64,000 nucleotides of DNA from Pyruvatibacter sp. HU-CL02332 (GTDB taxonomy: Bacteria > Pseudomonadota > Alphaproteobacteria > CGMCC-115125). Below are positions 1-8,670 of this stretch, one piece after another. The DNA lies in assembly GCF_040362765.1 (NCBI RefSeq), contig NZ_BAABWK010000001.1, positions 124,001 to 188,000 of the forward strand. The letters are read 5' to 3'. The notes below the pieces were generated by a model. That model saw only the letters and a list, made by a program, of their open reading frames with translations, searched no databases and was not told the DNA's origin. Position 1 is the first letter of the stretch. Every line of letters begins with the position of its first letter. The position numbers and the translations under genes are program-made.

Positions 1-1
1 C

Positions 2-280
2 AGAAACGAAACCGGCTTCAGCGGCCAGGACATGTATGTGGGCGCAGGCCCTGCCGGGGCGCCCGCTGTGTTGCTATGCGCCCGCGAAGAACCTCTGCTG
101 TGGTGCCGCCGGGAAATACTGCTGAGTGAGAACGTCGTGCTGCGCTACCGCTACAAGCGGGCATTCCTGCAGGACTGGAAAGAGATCGACAATCAGGCGC
201 TGGCCCTGATCGCGTTGTTCCGCGACAGGGCAAAGCCCGCAGAGCCGCCGGAAGAACTCCGGCTTGCTCCTGCGGAGTAA
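2..280 (+). CDS. C-terminal part of an unrecognised protein
   Basis: The frame is open from the window edge to TAA at 278-280, so these are the last 92 residues of a gene that begins outside. I recognise no family. The visible part holds a basic/aromatic stretch (RYRYKRAFLQDWKEID), then an Ala/Leu-rich probable helix and a Pro/Glu-rich tail. An in-frame ATG at 32 could also be a start, but the uninterrupted frame before it suggests the gene is longer. It converges on the DUF3126 gene with 20 bp between them. Confidence 0.5.
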   Translation, partial: RNETGFSGQDMYVGAGPAGAPAVLLCAREEPLLWCRREILLSENVVLRYRYKRAFLQDWKEIDNQALALIALFRDRAKPAEPPEELRLAPAE

Positions 281-300
281 ACGAGCCCTAGTAAATCGAC

Positions 301-519
301 TTAGGAGCCGGTTTCCAGGTCGAACGCGAGAATGGCCATGTTGAAGTCATAGGAGACTTCGCCGTCTTCATCATCGCGGAACAGCACGCCGATAAACTCA
401 TCGCCGATATAGACCTCAACCGAGTCATCCTTGATGGGACGATTGCGGACTTCAATCGTATCCAGCCGGAACTTCTTCCGCAGATAGGTTTCAAGCTGCT
501 TGATTTCTGACTGATCCAC
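301..519 (-). CDS. DUF3126 family protein
   Basis: Small acidic/basic cytosolic protein of 72 residues, typical of the alphaproteobacterial DUF3126 family (function unknown). Core motifs visible are EIKQLETYLRKKF near the N-terminus, DTIEVRNRPIKDDSVEVYIG in the middle and FIGVLFRDDEDGEVSY near the end. I chose the GTG at 519 because a GGAG lies 8 bases upstream and the family starts at this point; an ATG 60 bases further upstream would add a tail of unrelated, low-quality sequence. It lies downstream of, and in the same direction as, the SDR gene, 112 bp away. Confidence 0.85.
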   Translation of the reverse strand: MDQSEIKQLETYLRKKFRLDTIEVRNRPIKDDSVEVYIGDEFIGVLFRDDEDGEVSYDFNMAILAFDLETGS

Positions 520-631
520 GGCGACGGCTCCAGGCTGGCAATGAGGGACGTGATTTCGGGGGATATGATTTGGGCGCAAAGGCCGTGCGCCTCATGTAAC
601 GCCTGAGAGCCCAGACTGCAAACGGGCGGCT

Positions 632-1456
632 TCAGCCTTTGGCAGCCCGCGCCGCCATCATCTTCTCGATCATGCAACCGACGTCATATTCATCGTCGCC
701 GTCATAGCGTGGGGCATAGGTCTCAAAGGCCTTGCTCAGGGCTTCGTAGCGCTTGTTGATGTGCACCATGTTGTAGGCGTGGGAGACCACGTACAGCTCG
801 CCCGCCTTGAGCTGTTTCAGGGTCAGGGCGGTGAACTCGTCTGTGGGCATGCCACCAGGATTACCGGCCGTCATTTCAGACCGCACATAGCCAGGGCAGA
901 TGACCGAGACATCGATGAAGTCCGGCACTTCCTCTGCCAGCTGCTCGGTGATGGCCAGAACCGAGTGCTTGGAGGAGATATAGGCCGACGAGCCCGGCAC
1001 CGCAGGGAAGAAACTGTTTTCCGACCCCACATTATAGATGGCGGCAGGTGTGCCCTGCTCCACGAAGCGTGAGCCAAAGACCTGAATGCCGTGAAGCGTG
1101 CCATACACATTGATGCCCAGAACCGTGTCGAACTCTGCAAGGTCGAGCGACATGACCGGGCCGCGCTTGCCTTGTGCAATGCCCGCATTGTTGAGCAGCA
1201 CATCCGCCTTGCCGAACGTCTCCCAGGCAAAATCCGCCAGCGCTTCCATATCAGACCGCTTTGAGACGTCGCAGGCCGTCCCGGCCGCCTCGTAGCCCAG
1301 ATCCTTGAGAGCCGATACGGCCTCATCCACTCGGTCCTTGCGACGGCTGGCGATGACGAGCTTTGCGCCGTCCGCGCCAAACTGCTTGGCAAAGGAGAAG
1401 CCGATGCCGGTCGCACCACCTGTGATGACGACAACCTTGTTCTTGAAATCCTGCAT
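632..1456 (-). CDS. short-chain dehydrogenase/reductase (SDR)
   Basis: NAD(P)-dependent oxidoreductase of the classical SDR family, 274 residues, cytosolic. The Rossmann motif TGGATGIG is at residues 13-20, NNAG follows near 91, a serine lies in the NVGSENS strand, and YISSK carries the catalytic Tyr and Lys. The C-terminal extension (ETYAPRYDGDDEYDVGCMIEKM) is longer than in many SDRs and hints at a specific substrate, which cannot be read from the sequence. ATG 1456 is supported by GGGAGGGAAG just upstream; the frame remains open further upstream but without SDR homology. It is divergent from the GPH-type transporter gene, so the two may form a substrate-linked pair. Confidence 0.85.
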   Translation of the reverse strand: MQDFKNKVVVITGGATGIGFSFAKQFGADGAKLVIASRRKDRVDEAVSALKDLGYEAAGTACDVSKRSDMEALADFAWETFGKADVLLNNAGIAQGKRGPVMSLDLAEFDTVLGINVYGTLHGIQVFGSRFVEQGTPAAIYNVGSENSFFPAVPGSSAYISSKHSVLAITEQLAEEVPDFIDVSVICPGYVRSEMTAGNPGGMPTDEFTALTLKQLKAGELYVVSHAYNMVHINKRYEALSKAFETYAPRYDGDDEYDVGCMIEKMMAARAAKG

Positions 1457-1481
1457 GGCGCTTCCCTCCCTTGCGGCCCTT

Positions 1482-1498
1482 AATGACCGGCGTTCATT
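1482..1498. promoter_or_regulatory. imperfect palindrome upstream of SDR gene
   Basis: AATGA (1482-1486) and TCATT (1494-1498) form inverted arms around a 7-base GC-rich centre, 25 bases before the SDR start in the gap between divergent genes. It resembles a TetR-type operator in layout and shares its outer arms with the stronger palindrome at 28320-28336. This is a weak call from symmetry alone. Confidence 0.3.
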
Positions 1499-1670
1499 TT
1501 TACAAACAAGAGGTAATCGTCCTGCCGGTGGGGCGCAATCACAAATTTCAGTTTGCGAATTTGGGCCGTCAGTCCCCTGCGGGGGTGACATTTTCGCAAA
1601 TCCCCCCACATGATGAGGTGACATCTGAGAAAATCTGTATGACGGCCCAAACCTGCGCAAAAAAGCGGGA

Positions 1671-3101
1671 GTGGCTGCGGAGGAAACTTTGGCTGACCCC
1701 GCTTCTACCGGCACCACCGGTACCAGTGCACCTGCGGCTGTGCCCGCAGGCGAGCGTTTGAAGAACACCCCGCTGGCAGCCTATGCCGCCCTCACCTTTC
1801 CCATGGGAGGGCTGGGCCTTCCCATCACCGTGTACCTGCCACCGCTCTACGCCACCGAGGTCGGCCTTGGTCTGGCGCTGGTCGGCACGATCTTCATGAT
1901 CACCCGGATCTTCGATGTGGTGACGGACCCCATCATGGGTGTCGTCATTGACCACTACCCCACACGCTGGGGACGGCGGCGTCACTGGATTGCCCTGTCT
2001 GTTCCCCTGCTGCTGGTGTCGGCCTTCTTCATCTACTTCCCGCCCATAGGCGCTGGTGCGTCCTACCTGCTGGTGTGGATGCTCGTTTTGTATGTCGGCT
2101 ACACCATGCTGACCATTGCGCACCAAAGCTGGGGCGCGGAACTCTCCAACGACTATGCCGAGCGTAACCGCATCTATGGCTGGCGCGAAGTGGCGATCAT
2201 TCTGGGCATGGTGTCCGTGCTCGCCCTGCCCGCCATTCTGGAACAAACAGCCGATGTGGATGCCTTTGGCAAGGTCAGCGCCATGGGTTGGTTCCTCATC
2301 ATAAGCCTGCCGATCACAGCCCTTGCTGCCATCCTGTTGGTGCCCGATCGCTCCGCACCCGTGCGCAAGGAGCGCAAGGTCGAGTGGCGTGAAGCCCTGA
2401 AAGTCCTGTTCACCAACTGGAGCATGGCGCGCATCGTTGCCGCCGACATGATGACGAGCCTTGCCATTGGCATCATCGGCTCAAGCTATCTGTTCCTTGC
2501 CCGCTTCGTGTGGGAATTGCCGAACTACTCCAGCCTCATGTTGCTGGGCTACTTCGTGCTTGGCTTTGCGGGGATGCCGTTCTGGATGTGGCTGGCCAAA
2601 CGCATGTCCAAACACCGCGCCCTGTGTGTTGCGCTGATCTGGAGCATTGTCGCCCAGCTCACCTATCTGTTTGTCGGCGCCGGTGATTTCTACCTGGCAT
2701 TGTTTGCAACATTCTTCCTGGGCTTCGCGTTTGGTGCCGGCCCGTTCCTGCTGCGCTCCATGATGGCGGATGTGTGCGACAAGGACCGTCTCGACACCGG
2801 TCACAACCGGACGGCGTTGCTCTATGCCCTGCTGACGACCACCGCCAAGGTTGGCGCGGCAGTGTCCGTCGGCGTGACCTATGCCCTGCTGGCATGGGTC
2901 GGGTTTGATCCGGCGTCCAGCACCAACACGCCTGAGGCCCTCAACGGGCTGAAACTCATTTACGCGCTGCTGCCCCTGGGCTTTCTTGCCGCCGCAATCG
3001 CTTTGATATGGAACTACCCGATTGACCATGCGGCCCAGGCGGACATCCGCCGACGGCTCGCAGAACAGGAAGCGGTAGATCAGGCGCTGACGACGGACTA
3101 A
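1671..3101 (+). CDS. MFS transporter, GPH (sugar:cation symporter)-like
   Basis: Inner-membrane secondary transporter of about 470 residues with roughly 12 hydrophobic segments. The loop after TM2 carries the GPH signature region RIFDVVTDPIMGVVIDHYPTRWGRRRHW, and a second conserved stretch SWGAELSNDYAERNRIYGWRE lies between TM4 and TM5. The substrate is unknown; GPH members move glycosides, pentosides, hexuronides and other small organics. The frame starts at GTG 1671, but TTG 1689 has a better ribosome site (GGAGG five bases upstream), so the true protein may be six residues shorter. Two relatives, at 16290-17645 and 17704-19116, share the same motifs. It is divergent from the SDR gene. Confidence 0.85.
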   Translation: MAAEETLADPASTGTTGTSAPAAVPAGERLKNTPLAAYAALTFPMGGLGLPITVYLPPLYATEVGLGLALVGTIFMITRIFDVVTDPIMGVVIDHYPTRWGRRRHWIALSVPLLLVSAFFIYFPPIGAGASYLLVWMLVLYVGYTMLTIAHQSWGAELSNDYAERNRIYGWREVAIILGMVSVLALPAILEQTADVDAFGKVSAMGWFLIISLPITALAAILLVPDRSAPVRKERKVEWREALKVLFTNWSMARIVAADMMTSLAIGIIGSSYLFLARFVWELPNYSSLMLLGYFVLGFAGMPFWMWLAKRMSKHRALCVALIWSIVAQLTYLFVGAGDFYLALFATFFLGFAFGAGPFLLRSMMADVCDKDRLDTGHNRTALLYALLTTTAKVGAAVSVGVTYALLAWVGFDPASSTNTPEALNGLKLIYALLPLGFLAAAIALIWNYPIDHAAQADIRRRLAEQEAVDQALTTD

Positions 3102-3209
3102 AGCGCGCTTTGAAGCGTCGGGCTGGTGTCGCCTGCGTCATTCCGCGCTTTTATCTGCCCCCACGTTCACGCTAAACCTCATGCAACAAATTGTATGAGG
3201 GAACGCACC

Positions 3210-3725
3210 ATGATCCGCCGCATTCTGTTTGCTCTGACATTGTCGATGCCGCTCGCGATTGCTGCCTGCTCTGATGGCGGCCCCAGCGAGATCAGCGTGG
3301 AAGAGCCGTTTGCCCGTGAGACCATCGGCGCGGGCACAACCGGTGCGGCCTATCTGGTGATCCGCAACACCGGCGGTGCAGACCGGCTGATTGCCGCCTC
3401 AACCACCGCTGCCGCATCAACGGAACTGCACACCCACGAAAAAGACGGTGAGATCATGCGCATGCGCAAGGTCGACGCCATCGACGTCCCCGCCAATGAT
3501 GTTGTGACACTGCAGCCCGGCGGCAAACACATCATGATGTTTGATATCACCGCACCGTTGAAAGACGGCGGTAGCTTCCCTCTCACCCTGACATTTGAGG
3601 ATGCCGGCGACGTGACGGTTGACGTGACGGTTGTCGCGACAGGCGGCAACGCATCCGGCATGGATCACGGCGGGATGGATCACGGTGGCATGGATCACGA
3701 CATGATGGACCATAGCGGCCACTAG
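3210..3725 (+). CDS. PCuAC-family periplasmic copper chaperone (lipoprotein)
   Basis: Copper(I)-binding chaperone of the PCu(A)C family, 171 residues. It begins with a signal peptide ending in a lipobox-like IAAC at about residue 21, so it is probably a lipoprotein. The copper motif is visible as HTHEKDGEIMRM and later GGKHIMMFD. The last 25 residues are a His/Met-rich tail built on repeats of MDHGG, an extra metal-binding segment. ATG 3210 is preceded by GAGGGAA; the frame is open further upstream but that part has no signal peptide. It is the first of three same-strand genes that look like a copper operon. Known PCuAC proteins deliver copper to cytochrome c oxidase. Confidence 0.85.
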   Translation: MIRRILFALTLSMPLAIAACSDGGPSEISVEEPFARETIGAGTTGAAYLVIRNTGGADRLIAASTTAAASTELHTHEKDGEIMRMRKVDAIDVPANDVVTLQPGGKHIMMFDITAPLKDGGSFPLTLTFEDAGDVTVDVTVVATGGNASGMDHGGMDHGGMDHDMMDHSGH

Positions 3726-3752
3726 CACGCACATTTTGGGGCGGGGGCCTTC

Positions 3753-4184
3753 ATGAGATCAGGCGACCAGATACAGCAACGCTTCAGGCGCAGGGGCACA
3801 GCCCTTGCCGGCCTGCTTGCGCTTGTTGTTCAGATGGCAGCCTTCTCTCTTGCGTCCGTCATGCCCATCTCCACGGCCCTTGCTGCCGCTGAAGCTGAGC
3901 CCTTCGAGATTGTTATCTGTACGGTTCATGGACCGGTGGTGATGGATGCCCGTGACCTGGGCATCACCGTGTCAGGCGATGAGACGCCGGACATTCCCCG
4001 CAACGCCTGCGACCTGGCCATGCAGGCCACCGCAGCCTTTGCACTGGACACGACCACGCACGCCATTGTGTGGCCGGTCACCTATGAAGACACCCGCGTT
4101 GTACGGGCAACGGGCAGCGCACCTGCCTATACCGCACCGCTCATGCGGTCCGCGCCGCCGCGCGCCCCTCCCCACAGTTCCTGA
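3753..4184 (+). CDS. exported Cys-containing protein, DUF2946-like
   Basis: Exported protein of 143 residues with an N-terminal basic region and a hydrophobic segment (LAGLLALVVQMAAFSLASVM, residues 19-38) that can serve as signal peptide or anchor. Two cysteines, in EIVICTVHGP and NACDLAM, recall the widely spaced cysteines of DUF2946, a family often next to copper genes; this is a resemblance, not a firm assignment. The C-terminus is rich in Pro and Arg. It lies 27 bp after the PCuAC gene and 99 bp before the outer-membrane protein gene, which supports a metal-related role. Confidence 0.6.
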   Translation: MRSGDQIQQRFRRRGTALAGLLALVVQMAAFSLASVMPISTALAAAEAEPFEIVICTVHGPVVMDARDLGITVSGDETPDIPRNACDLAMQATAAFALDTTTHAIVWPVTYEDTRVVRATGSAPAYTAPLMRSAPPRAPPHSS

Positions 4185-4283
4185 AGCCCACTTCCGTTAA
4201 GTGCTGACTGACCGTCCGCAGGTGCTTTCACCTGCGCGTACAGCAGCACTTGGCATCCTCTATTTTTTTCAGGACCATTTCCA

Positions 4284-5393
4284 ATGACACTGCGTTTTTC
4301 CGCAGGCCGCAACGGCCTGCTTGCAGCAACATGTGTTGCCGCTCTCGCCTTTGCCGTTCCCGCATCAGCCCATGACGGCATCGACCATTCCAAGCCTGCC
4401 GAAATCCGAGCGGACAGCCACGCGCCCATCGGCGTGATGGGCGACCACATGCACAAGGAAGGAGAAATCATGTTCTCCTACCGCTACAAGCGCATGGATA
4501 TGTCTGACGTGCGCGACGGCACCGACGACCTCTCAAATGCGGAAGTGCTGGCAACACCCAACCGCTTCTTCGGCAATCCCGGCCAGCCGCCGCGCCTGCG
4601 CATCATCCCGACCGAAATGGTGATGGACATGCACATGCTCGGCGCCATGTACGCCCCCAACGACTACCTGACCTTGATGGTCATGGGCATGTACATGAAA
4701 AAGGAGATGGACCACATCACCTTCAACCCGGCAGGCACCACACAGATCGGCGGCTTCACCACGGTGACGGAAGGCTTCGGCGACACGCGCATCTCAGGTC
4801 TCGTGCGCATCATCGATGACAACAACGCGAAGGTGCACCTGAACATCGGTGTCAGCCTGCCCACCGGCTCCATCAAGGAAGAAGACACAATCCTGACGCC
4901 CCTGGGCACGACCGCCAATGTCCGCCTGCCCTACCCGATGCAGCTTGGCTCCGGCACCGTGGATATTCTGCCCGGCGTCACCTACTCCGACCGCACCGGC
5001 GACATCTCCTGGGGGGCTCAGGCCATGGCTACCCTGCGCTCGGGCCGCAACAGCGAGGAATACAAGCTGGGCAACATTGCCGAAGCCACCACATGGGCGG
5101 CCTATCAGTTCGCGCCATGGATCTCGACGTCGGTTCGTCTGAAGGCGGAAAGCATCGGCAAGGTGTCGGGGCAGGACGCCCGCATCATGGGTCCCGTCCA
5201 GACAGCCGACCCCAGCAATATCGGTGGTCGTTTTCTTGAAGCAGGTTTGGGCGTCAATCTCGTCGGCCAGGAGGGCTTCATCCGCGGTCACCGGCTTGCC
5301 ATCGAAGCGTCCATGCCTGTCGTGCAGGACCTGAACGGCCCGCAGATGAGGCGCGACTGGACGCTGACAGCTGGCTGGCAATACGCGTTCTAG
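4284..5393 (+). CDS. outer-membrane transporter-like protein, copper-operon associated
   Basis: Protein of 369 residues with a clear signal peptide (cleavage after ASA, before HDGIDHSK) and a mature N-terminus rich in His and Met (DHMHKEGEIMFSYRYKRMDM). The rest is alternating beta sequence and ends in an aromatic residue (WQYAF), as outer-membrane barrels do. Metal-type residues continue (MVMDMHMLGAMY, MVMGMYMKKEMDHITF). It resembles the 'transporter' barrel proteins found with PCuAC and copper genes. Role is inferred: uptake or efflux of copper, or sensing of its load, across the outer membrane. Third gene of the putative copper operon, followed by inverted repeats. Confidence 0.75.
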   Translation: MTLRFSAGRNGLLAATCVAALAFAVPASAHDGIDHSKPAEIRADSHAPIGVMGDHMHKEGEIMFSYRYKRMDMSDVRDGTDDLSNAEVLATPNRFFGNPGQPPRLRIIPTEMVMDMHMLGAMYAPNDYLTLMVMGMYMKKEMDHITFNPAGTTQIGGFTTVTEGFGDTRISGLVRIIDDNNAKVHLNIGVSLPTGSIKEEDTILTPLGTTANVRLPYPMQLGSGTVDILPGVTYSDRTGDISWGAQAMATLRSGRNSEEYKLGNIAEATTWAAYQFAPWISTSVRLKAESIGKVSGQDARIMGPVQTADPSNIGGRFLEAGLGVNLVGQEGFIRGHRLAIEASMPVVQDLNGPQMRRDWTLTAGWQYAF

Positions 5394-5407
5394 GACGTAT
5401 CCGCACA

Positions 5408-5490
5408 TTCTTCGGAGCCGCTGCCCCTCCCCCCGTTAGCGCTCCGAAGAACAAGGAAGGCGCAGGCACCCCAAAATGCTTGCGCCTTCC
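5408..5490. terminator. two hairpins between convergent genes
   Basis: An 11-bp perfect stem (TTCTTCGGAGC at 5408-5418 with its complement at 5441-5451) is followed by a 10-bp perfect stem (GGAAGGCGCA at 5455-5464 with its complement at 5481-5490). Neither has a long T run, so they may be a weak bidirectional terminator or mRNA end-protecting structures for the copper operon and the convergent SDR gene. Confidence 0.5.
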
Positions 5491-5517
5491 GCTAGGGGGC
5501 TCTGATTTCCAGTGCAG

Positions 5518-6345
5518 CTACTGAATGGTGTAGCCGCCATCGACCACAAGCTCTGTGCCGGTGACAAAGCCTGAGCGGCTGCTGGCAAGGAAAACGACGG
5601 CGTCGCCGATGTCGCGCGGGTCACCCAGCTTGCCCAGCGGGTGGGCCATCACCAGCATGTCGATCATTTCATTTGAACTCTGGAACACAGCGTCCGGCCG
5701 CTTGGTGCCCTCTTCCACCGCATCGCGCACAAGCGCTGTGTCGATGAACCCGGGGTGGATGGAATTAACGCGGATGCCGTAGCCAAGTTCAGCGCACTCA
5801 AGAGCTGCCACCTTAGTCATGATCCGCACACCGCCCTTGGCGGCGTTGTAGTCCGCATTGCGCGGAAAGCCGACAATGCCCATGACGGACGAGATGTTGA
5901 TGATCGCGCCGTCGGCCGCTTCCTTGGTGGTGTATTTCTTGATGGTGCGGATGCCGTGTTTGCAGCCAAGAAACACACTGTCCATGTCAATCTCGGTGAC
6001 GCGCTTGTAGTCCTCAAGCTTCAAATCTTCGATGTATTCGCCTGCCGGGGCGACGCCTGCATTGTTGACGAGGATATGCAGCGCGCCGAATTCTTCTTCC
6101 GCTTTCGCGACAGCTGCTTCCCACTGGTCTTCCTTGGTCACGTCATGGGCGATGAACACGGCCTTGCCACCTTCATTGAGGATGGCATCCACAACGACCT
6201 GGCCCTCGTCCGCTCTCAGGTCAGAAACGACGACGCTTGCCCCTTCTCGTGCAAGGCCAAGGGCCGAGGCTGCGCCCAGTCCGCGTGCACCGCCGGTGAC
6301 GAGCGCCACTTTTCCCGCCAGAGCGGGTTGATCCTGTTGAGCCAT
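5518..6345 (-). CDS. SDR family oxidoreductase
   Basis: Classical NAD(P)-dependent SDR of 275 residues. TGGARGLG is the nucleotide loop at about residues 17-24, NNAG is at about 93, ISSVMG carries the catalytic Ser, and YNAAK carries Tyr and Lys. The C-terminus has the common LASSRSGFVTGTELVVDGGY ending, as in 3-hydroxyacyl or 3-alpha-hydroxysteroid dehydrogenase-like SDRs. The substrate cannot be told. An insert around EGTKRPDAVFQSSNEMIDML may form the substrate lid. It is divergent from the small gene at 6453 and converges on the copper operon. Confidence 0.87.
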   Translation of the reverse strand: MAQQDQPALAGKVALVTGGARGLGAASALGLAREGASVVVSDLRADEGQVVVDAILNEGGKAVFIAHDVTKEDQWEAAVAKAEEEFGALHILVNNAGVAPAGEYIEDLKLEDYKRVTEIDMDSVFLGCKHGIRTIKKYTTKEAADGAIINISSVMGIVGFPRNADYNAAKGGVRIMTKVAALECAELGYGIRVNSIHPGFIDTALVRDAVEEGTKRPDAVFQSSNEMIDMLVMAHPLGKLGDPRDIGDAVVFLASSRSGFVTGTELVVDGGYTIQ

Positions 6346-6452
6346 TTGGTCCCTGCTTTCAGTCTTGTTGTTGTTGCGTCAATATCGGTCTTGCGTATTG
6401 TGCCGCCAACAGCGCCAAGCGCAACCACCAATAGCCCCAACAGGAGCAATCC

Positions 6453-6764
6453 ATGGCCAGCGAAACCGCCTTCGTCCATCTCATTACCTTCACAGGGGCG
6501 ACTGACACGGTGGCATCCAACCTGCGCGGTTATCTCGAGCGCGAGCTGGCCCGCTCCGCGCCTAAGGGTTTCTTGTCTGCCGTGGTGATTGAGGCAAAGG
6601 ACGGCGAAAGCGCCGGTCTCCTGTCCTATTGGGAAAGCATGGAAGCCATCGAGGACATCACCGACGCCGCCCCATGGGAAGCCGCCATGGATCTGTGCGA
6701 AGCCGTGTGTGATGAGCGCAAGGAAATGTCCTACGCCATCAGCGGTGCTGCAGCGGCTGGGTAG
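6453..6764 (+). CDS. small protein, possible dimeric alpha/beta-barrel
   Basis: Soluble protein of 103 residues without signal peptide. The order of a first strand (FVHLITFTG), a helix, a strand (GFLSAVVIEAK), a strand (GLLSYWESMEAIEDI) and a helix resembles the ABM/Dabb type of ferredoxin-like fold, but I see no diagnostic motif. The start ATG 6453 has CAGGAGCA upstream. It is divergent from the SDR gene with 107 bp between, and is followed by the first 91-bp repeat copy. Confidence 0.6.
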   Translation: MASETAFVHLITFTGATDTVASNLRGYLERELARSAPKGFLSAVVIEAKDGESAGLLSYWESMEAIEDITDAAPWEAAMDLCEAVCDERKEMSYAISGAAAAG

Positions 6765-6774
6765 CTCGCGCCAT

Positions 6775-6865
6775 CCGTATCCCCGGACTTGATCCGGGGT
6801 CCACTCTCATTGGCTTTGCAGTTGATCGTCCACGAGTAGGCCCCGGATCAAGTCCGGGGCTACGG
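6775..6865. repeat. 91-bp dispersed inverted-repeat element, copy A
   Basis: Starts CCGTAT and ends TACGG; the outer arms are CCCCGGACTTGATCCGGGG and CCCCGGATCAAGTCCGGGG, each itself a near-palindrome, separated by a variable centre flanked by TCCACTCT and GAGTAGGC. It lies between the convergent gene at 6453 and cysE. Six other copies of the same length are in this window. Confidence 0.95.
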
Positions 6866-6879
6866 GTCTTGGGGACGCG

Positions 6880-7719
6880 TTAGATAGAGGACCCGTCTTC
6901 TTCGCCGCAGCCAACCATCTGGTCCATGGAGCGGGCGGGTTCGGGGCAGCCTGATTCACCGATCACTTTGGCAGGCACGCCGGCAACGGTGGTGTTGTTT
7001 GGCACGTCCTTGGTCACCACGGAGCCTGCAGCCACGCGCGAGCAGTCCCCTACATGGATGTTGCCGAGCACTTTGGCACCGGCACCCAGCAGCACACCAC
7101 GGCCGATCTTGGGATGACGGTCACCGTCTTCCTTGCCGGTCCCGCCCAGAGTAACGGAATGCAGCATGGAAACGTCGTCACCAACGACGGCGGTCTCGCC
7201 AATCACGATGGATGTTGCATGATCCATCATCACGCCGCGGCCGATTTTGGCATTGGGGTGAATGTCCACGCCATAGGCTTCAGAAATGCGGCTTTGCAGA
7301 TGATAGGCCATGGCCAGTCGGTCCTGCTCCCAGCACCAATGGGCAACGCGGTAGCACTGCAAGGCCTGGAAGCCTTTGAAGTAGAGCAGCGGCTGCAGGA
7401 AAAAATCGCACGCCGGGTCACGGTCAACCACAGCCATGAGGTCAGCGCGCGCCATGTCGGCAATGTCCGGCGTCGCCTCATAGGCTTCATCAAAGACCTG
7501 CTGCAGCAGCATGGCACCGGCCTGCTTGTTGCCCAGCTCTTCCGCCAGATGATAGGCGAGCGAACTTTCAAAACTGCGATGGTTCAGGATGGCTGCATGC
7601 AGATAGCTTGCAAGGATCGGCTCAGCAGCAGCGGACGCTTCAGCTTCCTGACGCAGACGAGCCCAGACCGGATCCACCTTGCTGAGGTGGCTTGCAGATG
7701 TATCAACTGACTGGGACAT
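6880..7719 (-). CDS. cysE: serine O-acetyltransferase
   Basis: Converts L-serine and acetyl-CoA to O-acetylserine, the first step of cysteine synthesis; cytosolic, normally hexameric. The 279-residue protein has the helical N-terminal SATase domain (about residues 15-130), then left-handed beta-helix hexapeptide repeats from DIHPNAKIGRGVMMDHATSI onward, with the catalytic-region MDHAT and the GGTGKEDGDRHP loop. The C-terminal tail ends in Ser-Ser-Ile, consistent with the usual terminal Ile that docks into cysteine synthase. ATG 7719 has GGGAGGGG upstream. It is divergent from the hydrolase at 7849. Confidence 0.93.
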   Translation of the reverse strand: MSQSVDTSASHLSKVDPVWARLRQEAEASAAAEPILASYLHAAILNHRSFESSLAYHLAEELGNKQAGAMLLQQVFDEAYEATPDIADMARADLMAVVDRDPACDFFLQPLLYFKGFQALQCYRVAHWCWEQDRLAMAYHLQSRISEAYGVDIHPNAKIGRGVMMDHATSIVIGETAVVGDDVSMLHSVTLGGTGKEDGDRHPKIGRGVLLGAGAKVLGNIHVGDCSRVAAGSVVTKDVPNNTTVAGVPAKVIGESGCPEPARSMDQMVGCGEEDGSSI

Positions 7720-7848
7720 GCGCCCCTCCCGAAACGTCAGGCCCGCCGCGTACATGGACAGGGCCTGATTTACTAATGCGCGAATTTACCACATATGGTG
7801 CCTTCAGCGAATTACAATTACCCACACAGTTTACGGATATCAAATCAA

Positions 7849-8670
7849 ATGCCGATCACCCGCGCTGGCGACATTAACGTTTACTGGGAAGAACACGGGC
7901 CGCAGGACGCGTCGCCGGTGTTCTTCATCGGTGGCTCGGGCGGAGACCTGCGCAAGAAACCCAACATCATGGATGGACCGCTGGCCAAATCTGCCCGCGT
8001 CCTCGCCTACGACCAGCGCGGCCTGGGCCAGACCGACAAGCCCGACGCCCCCTACTCCATGGCGCAATACGCAGACGACGCTGCCGCGTTGATGGACGCA
8101 TGCGGCTGGAGCAAGGCGCATGTGATTGGCGTCTCGTTCGGTGGCATGGTCGCGCAGCATCTGGCGCAACGACACCCCGACAAAATCGACAAGCTGGTGA
8201 TGTGCTGCACCTCGCCCGGTGGCGACGGCGGTAGCTCCTACCCGCTGCACACAGTGGCCGCCATGGGAGAGGAAGAGCGCATTCGCTTCATGGCGCCCAT
8301 CTCCGACACCCGCAGCGATGAAACCTGGCAGGCCGAAAACGCGGACCTGTTCGCCAGCCTGATCAAGATGCAGGTGGAAGCAGAAGCACCCTATGCGGAT
8401 GAACATCGCCGCAGCGAAGGCGCCCTGTGGCAACTCGAAGCCCGCAAGGATCACGACGCCTGGGAGGGTCTTGCGACCCTGCCCCATCCAACGCTCATCT
8501 GCGGCGGCAAATATGACGGCATTGCCACGCCGGACACCCAGCAGCGCATGGTGGATCGCATTCCCAATGCCACCCTCAAGATGTATGAAGGCGGCCACCT
8601 GTTCCTGCTGCAGGACCGCGCAGCCTGGGCAGACATCATGGCGTTTCTTGATCTGGACACTGACAAATGA
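7849..8670 (+). CDS. alpha/beta hydrolase
   Basis: Alpha/beta-hydrolase fold enzyme of 273 residues. Visible are the oxyanion region FFIGGSGGD, the strand LAYDQRGLGQTDKP, the nucleophile elbow GVSFGGM (Ser), the acid in CGGKYDGIA and the histidine in EGGHLFL. The substrate is unknown. I chose ATG 7849 (MPITRAGDINVYW) because family members begin here; an in-frame ATG at 7795 would add 18 unconvincing residues. Its stop overlaps the start of the crotonase gene by 4 bp, so the two are translationally coupled and probably act on the same acyl compound. Confidence 0.85.
   Translation: MPITRAGDINVYWEEHGPQDASPVFFIGGSGGDLRKKPNIMDGPLAKSARVLAYDQRGLGQTDKPDAPYSMAQYADDAAALMDACGWSKAHVIGVSFGGMVAQHLAQRHPDKIDKLVMCCTSPGGDGGSSYPLHTVAAMGEEERIRFMAPISDTRSDETWQAENADLFASLIKMQVEAEAPYADEHRRSEGALWQLEARKDHDAWEGLATLPHPTLICGGKYDGIATPDTQQRMVDRIPNATLKMYEGGHLFLLQDRAAWADIMAFLDLDTDK

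Noticed and set aside
1457-1768. Long N-terminal extension of the SDR gene to 1768
   Set aside because: It has no SDR homology, runs opposite to the start of the GPH transporter gene and lacks a ribosome site, whereas ATG 1456 has a good one.
5755-6588. A 277-codon + strand frame opposite the SDR gene
   Set aside because: Antisense shadow of a complete SDR; its end overlaps the real gene at 6453 in another frame.
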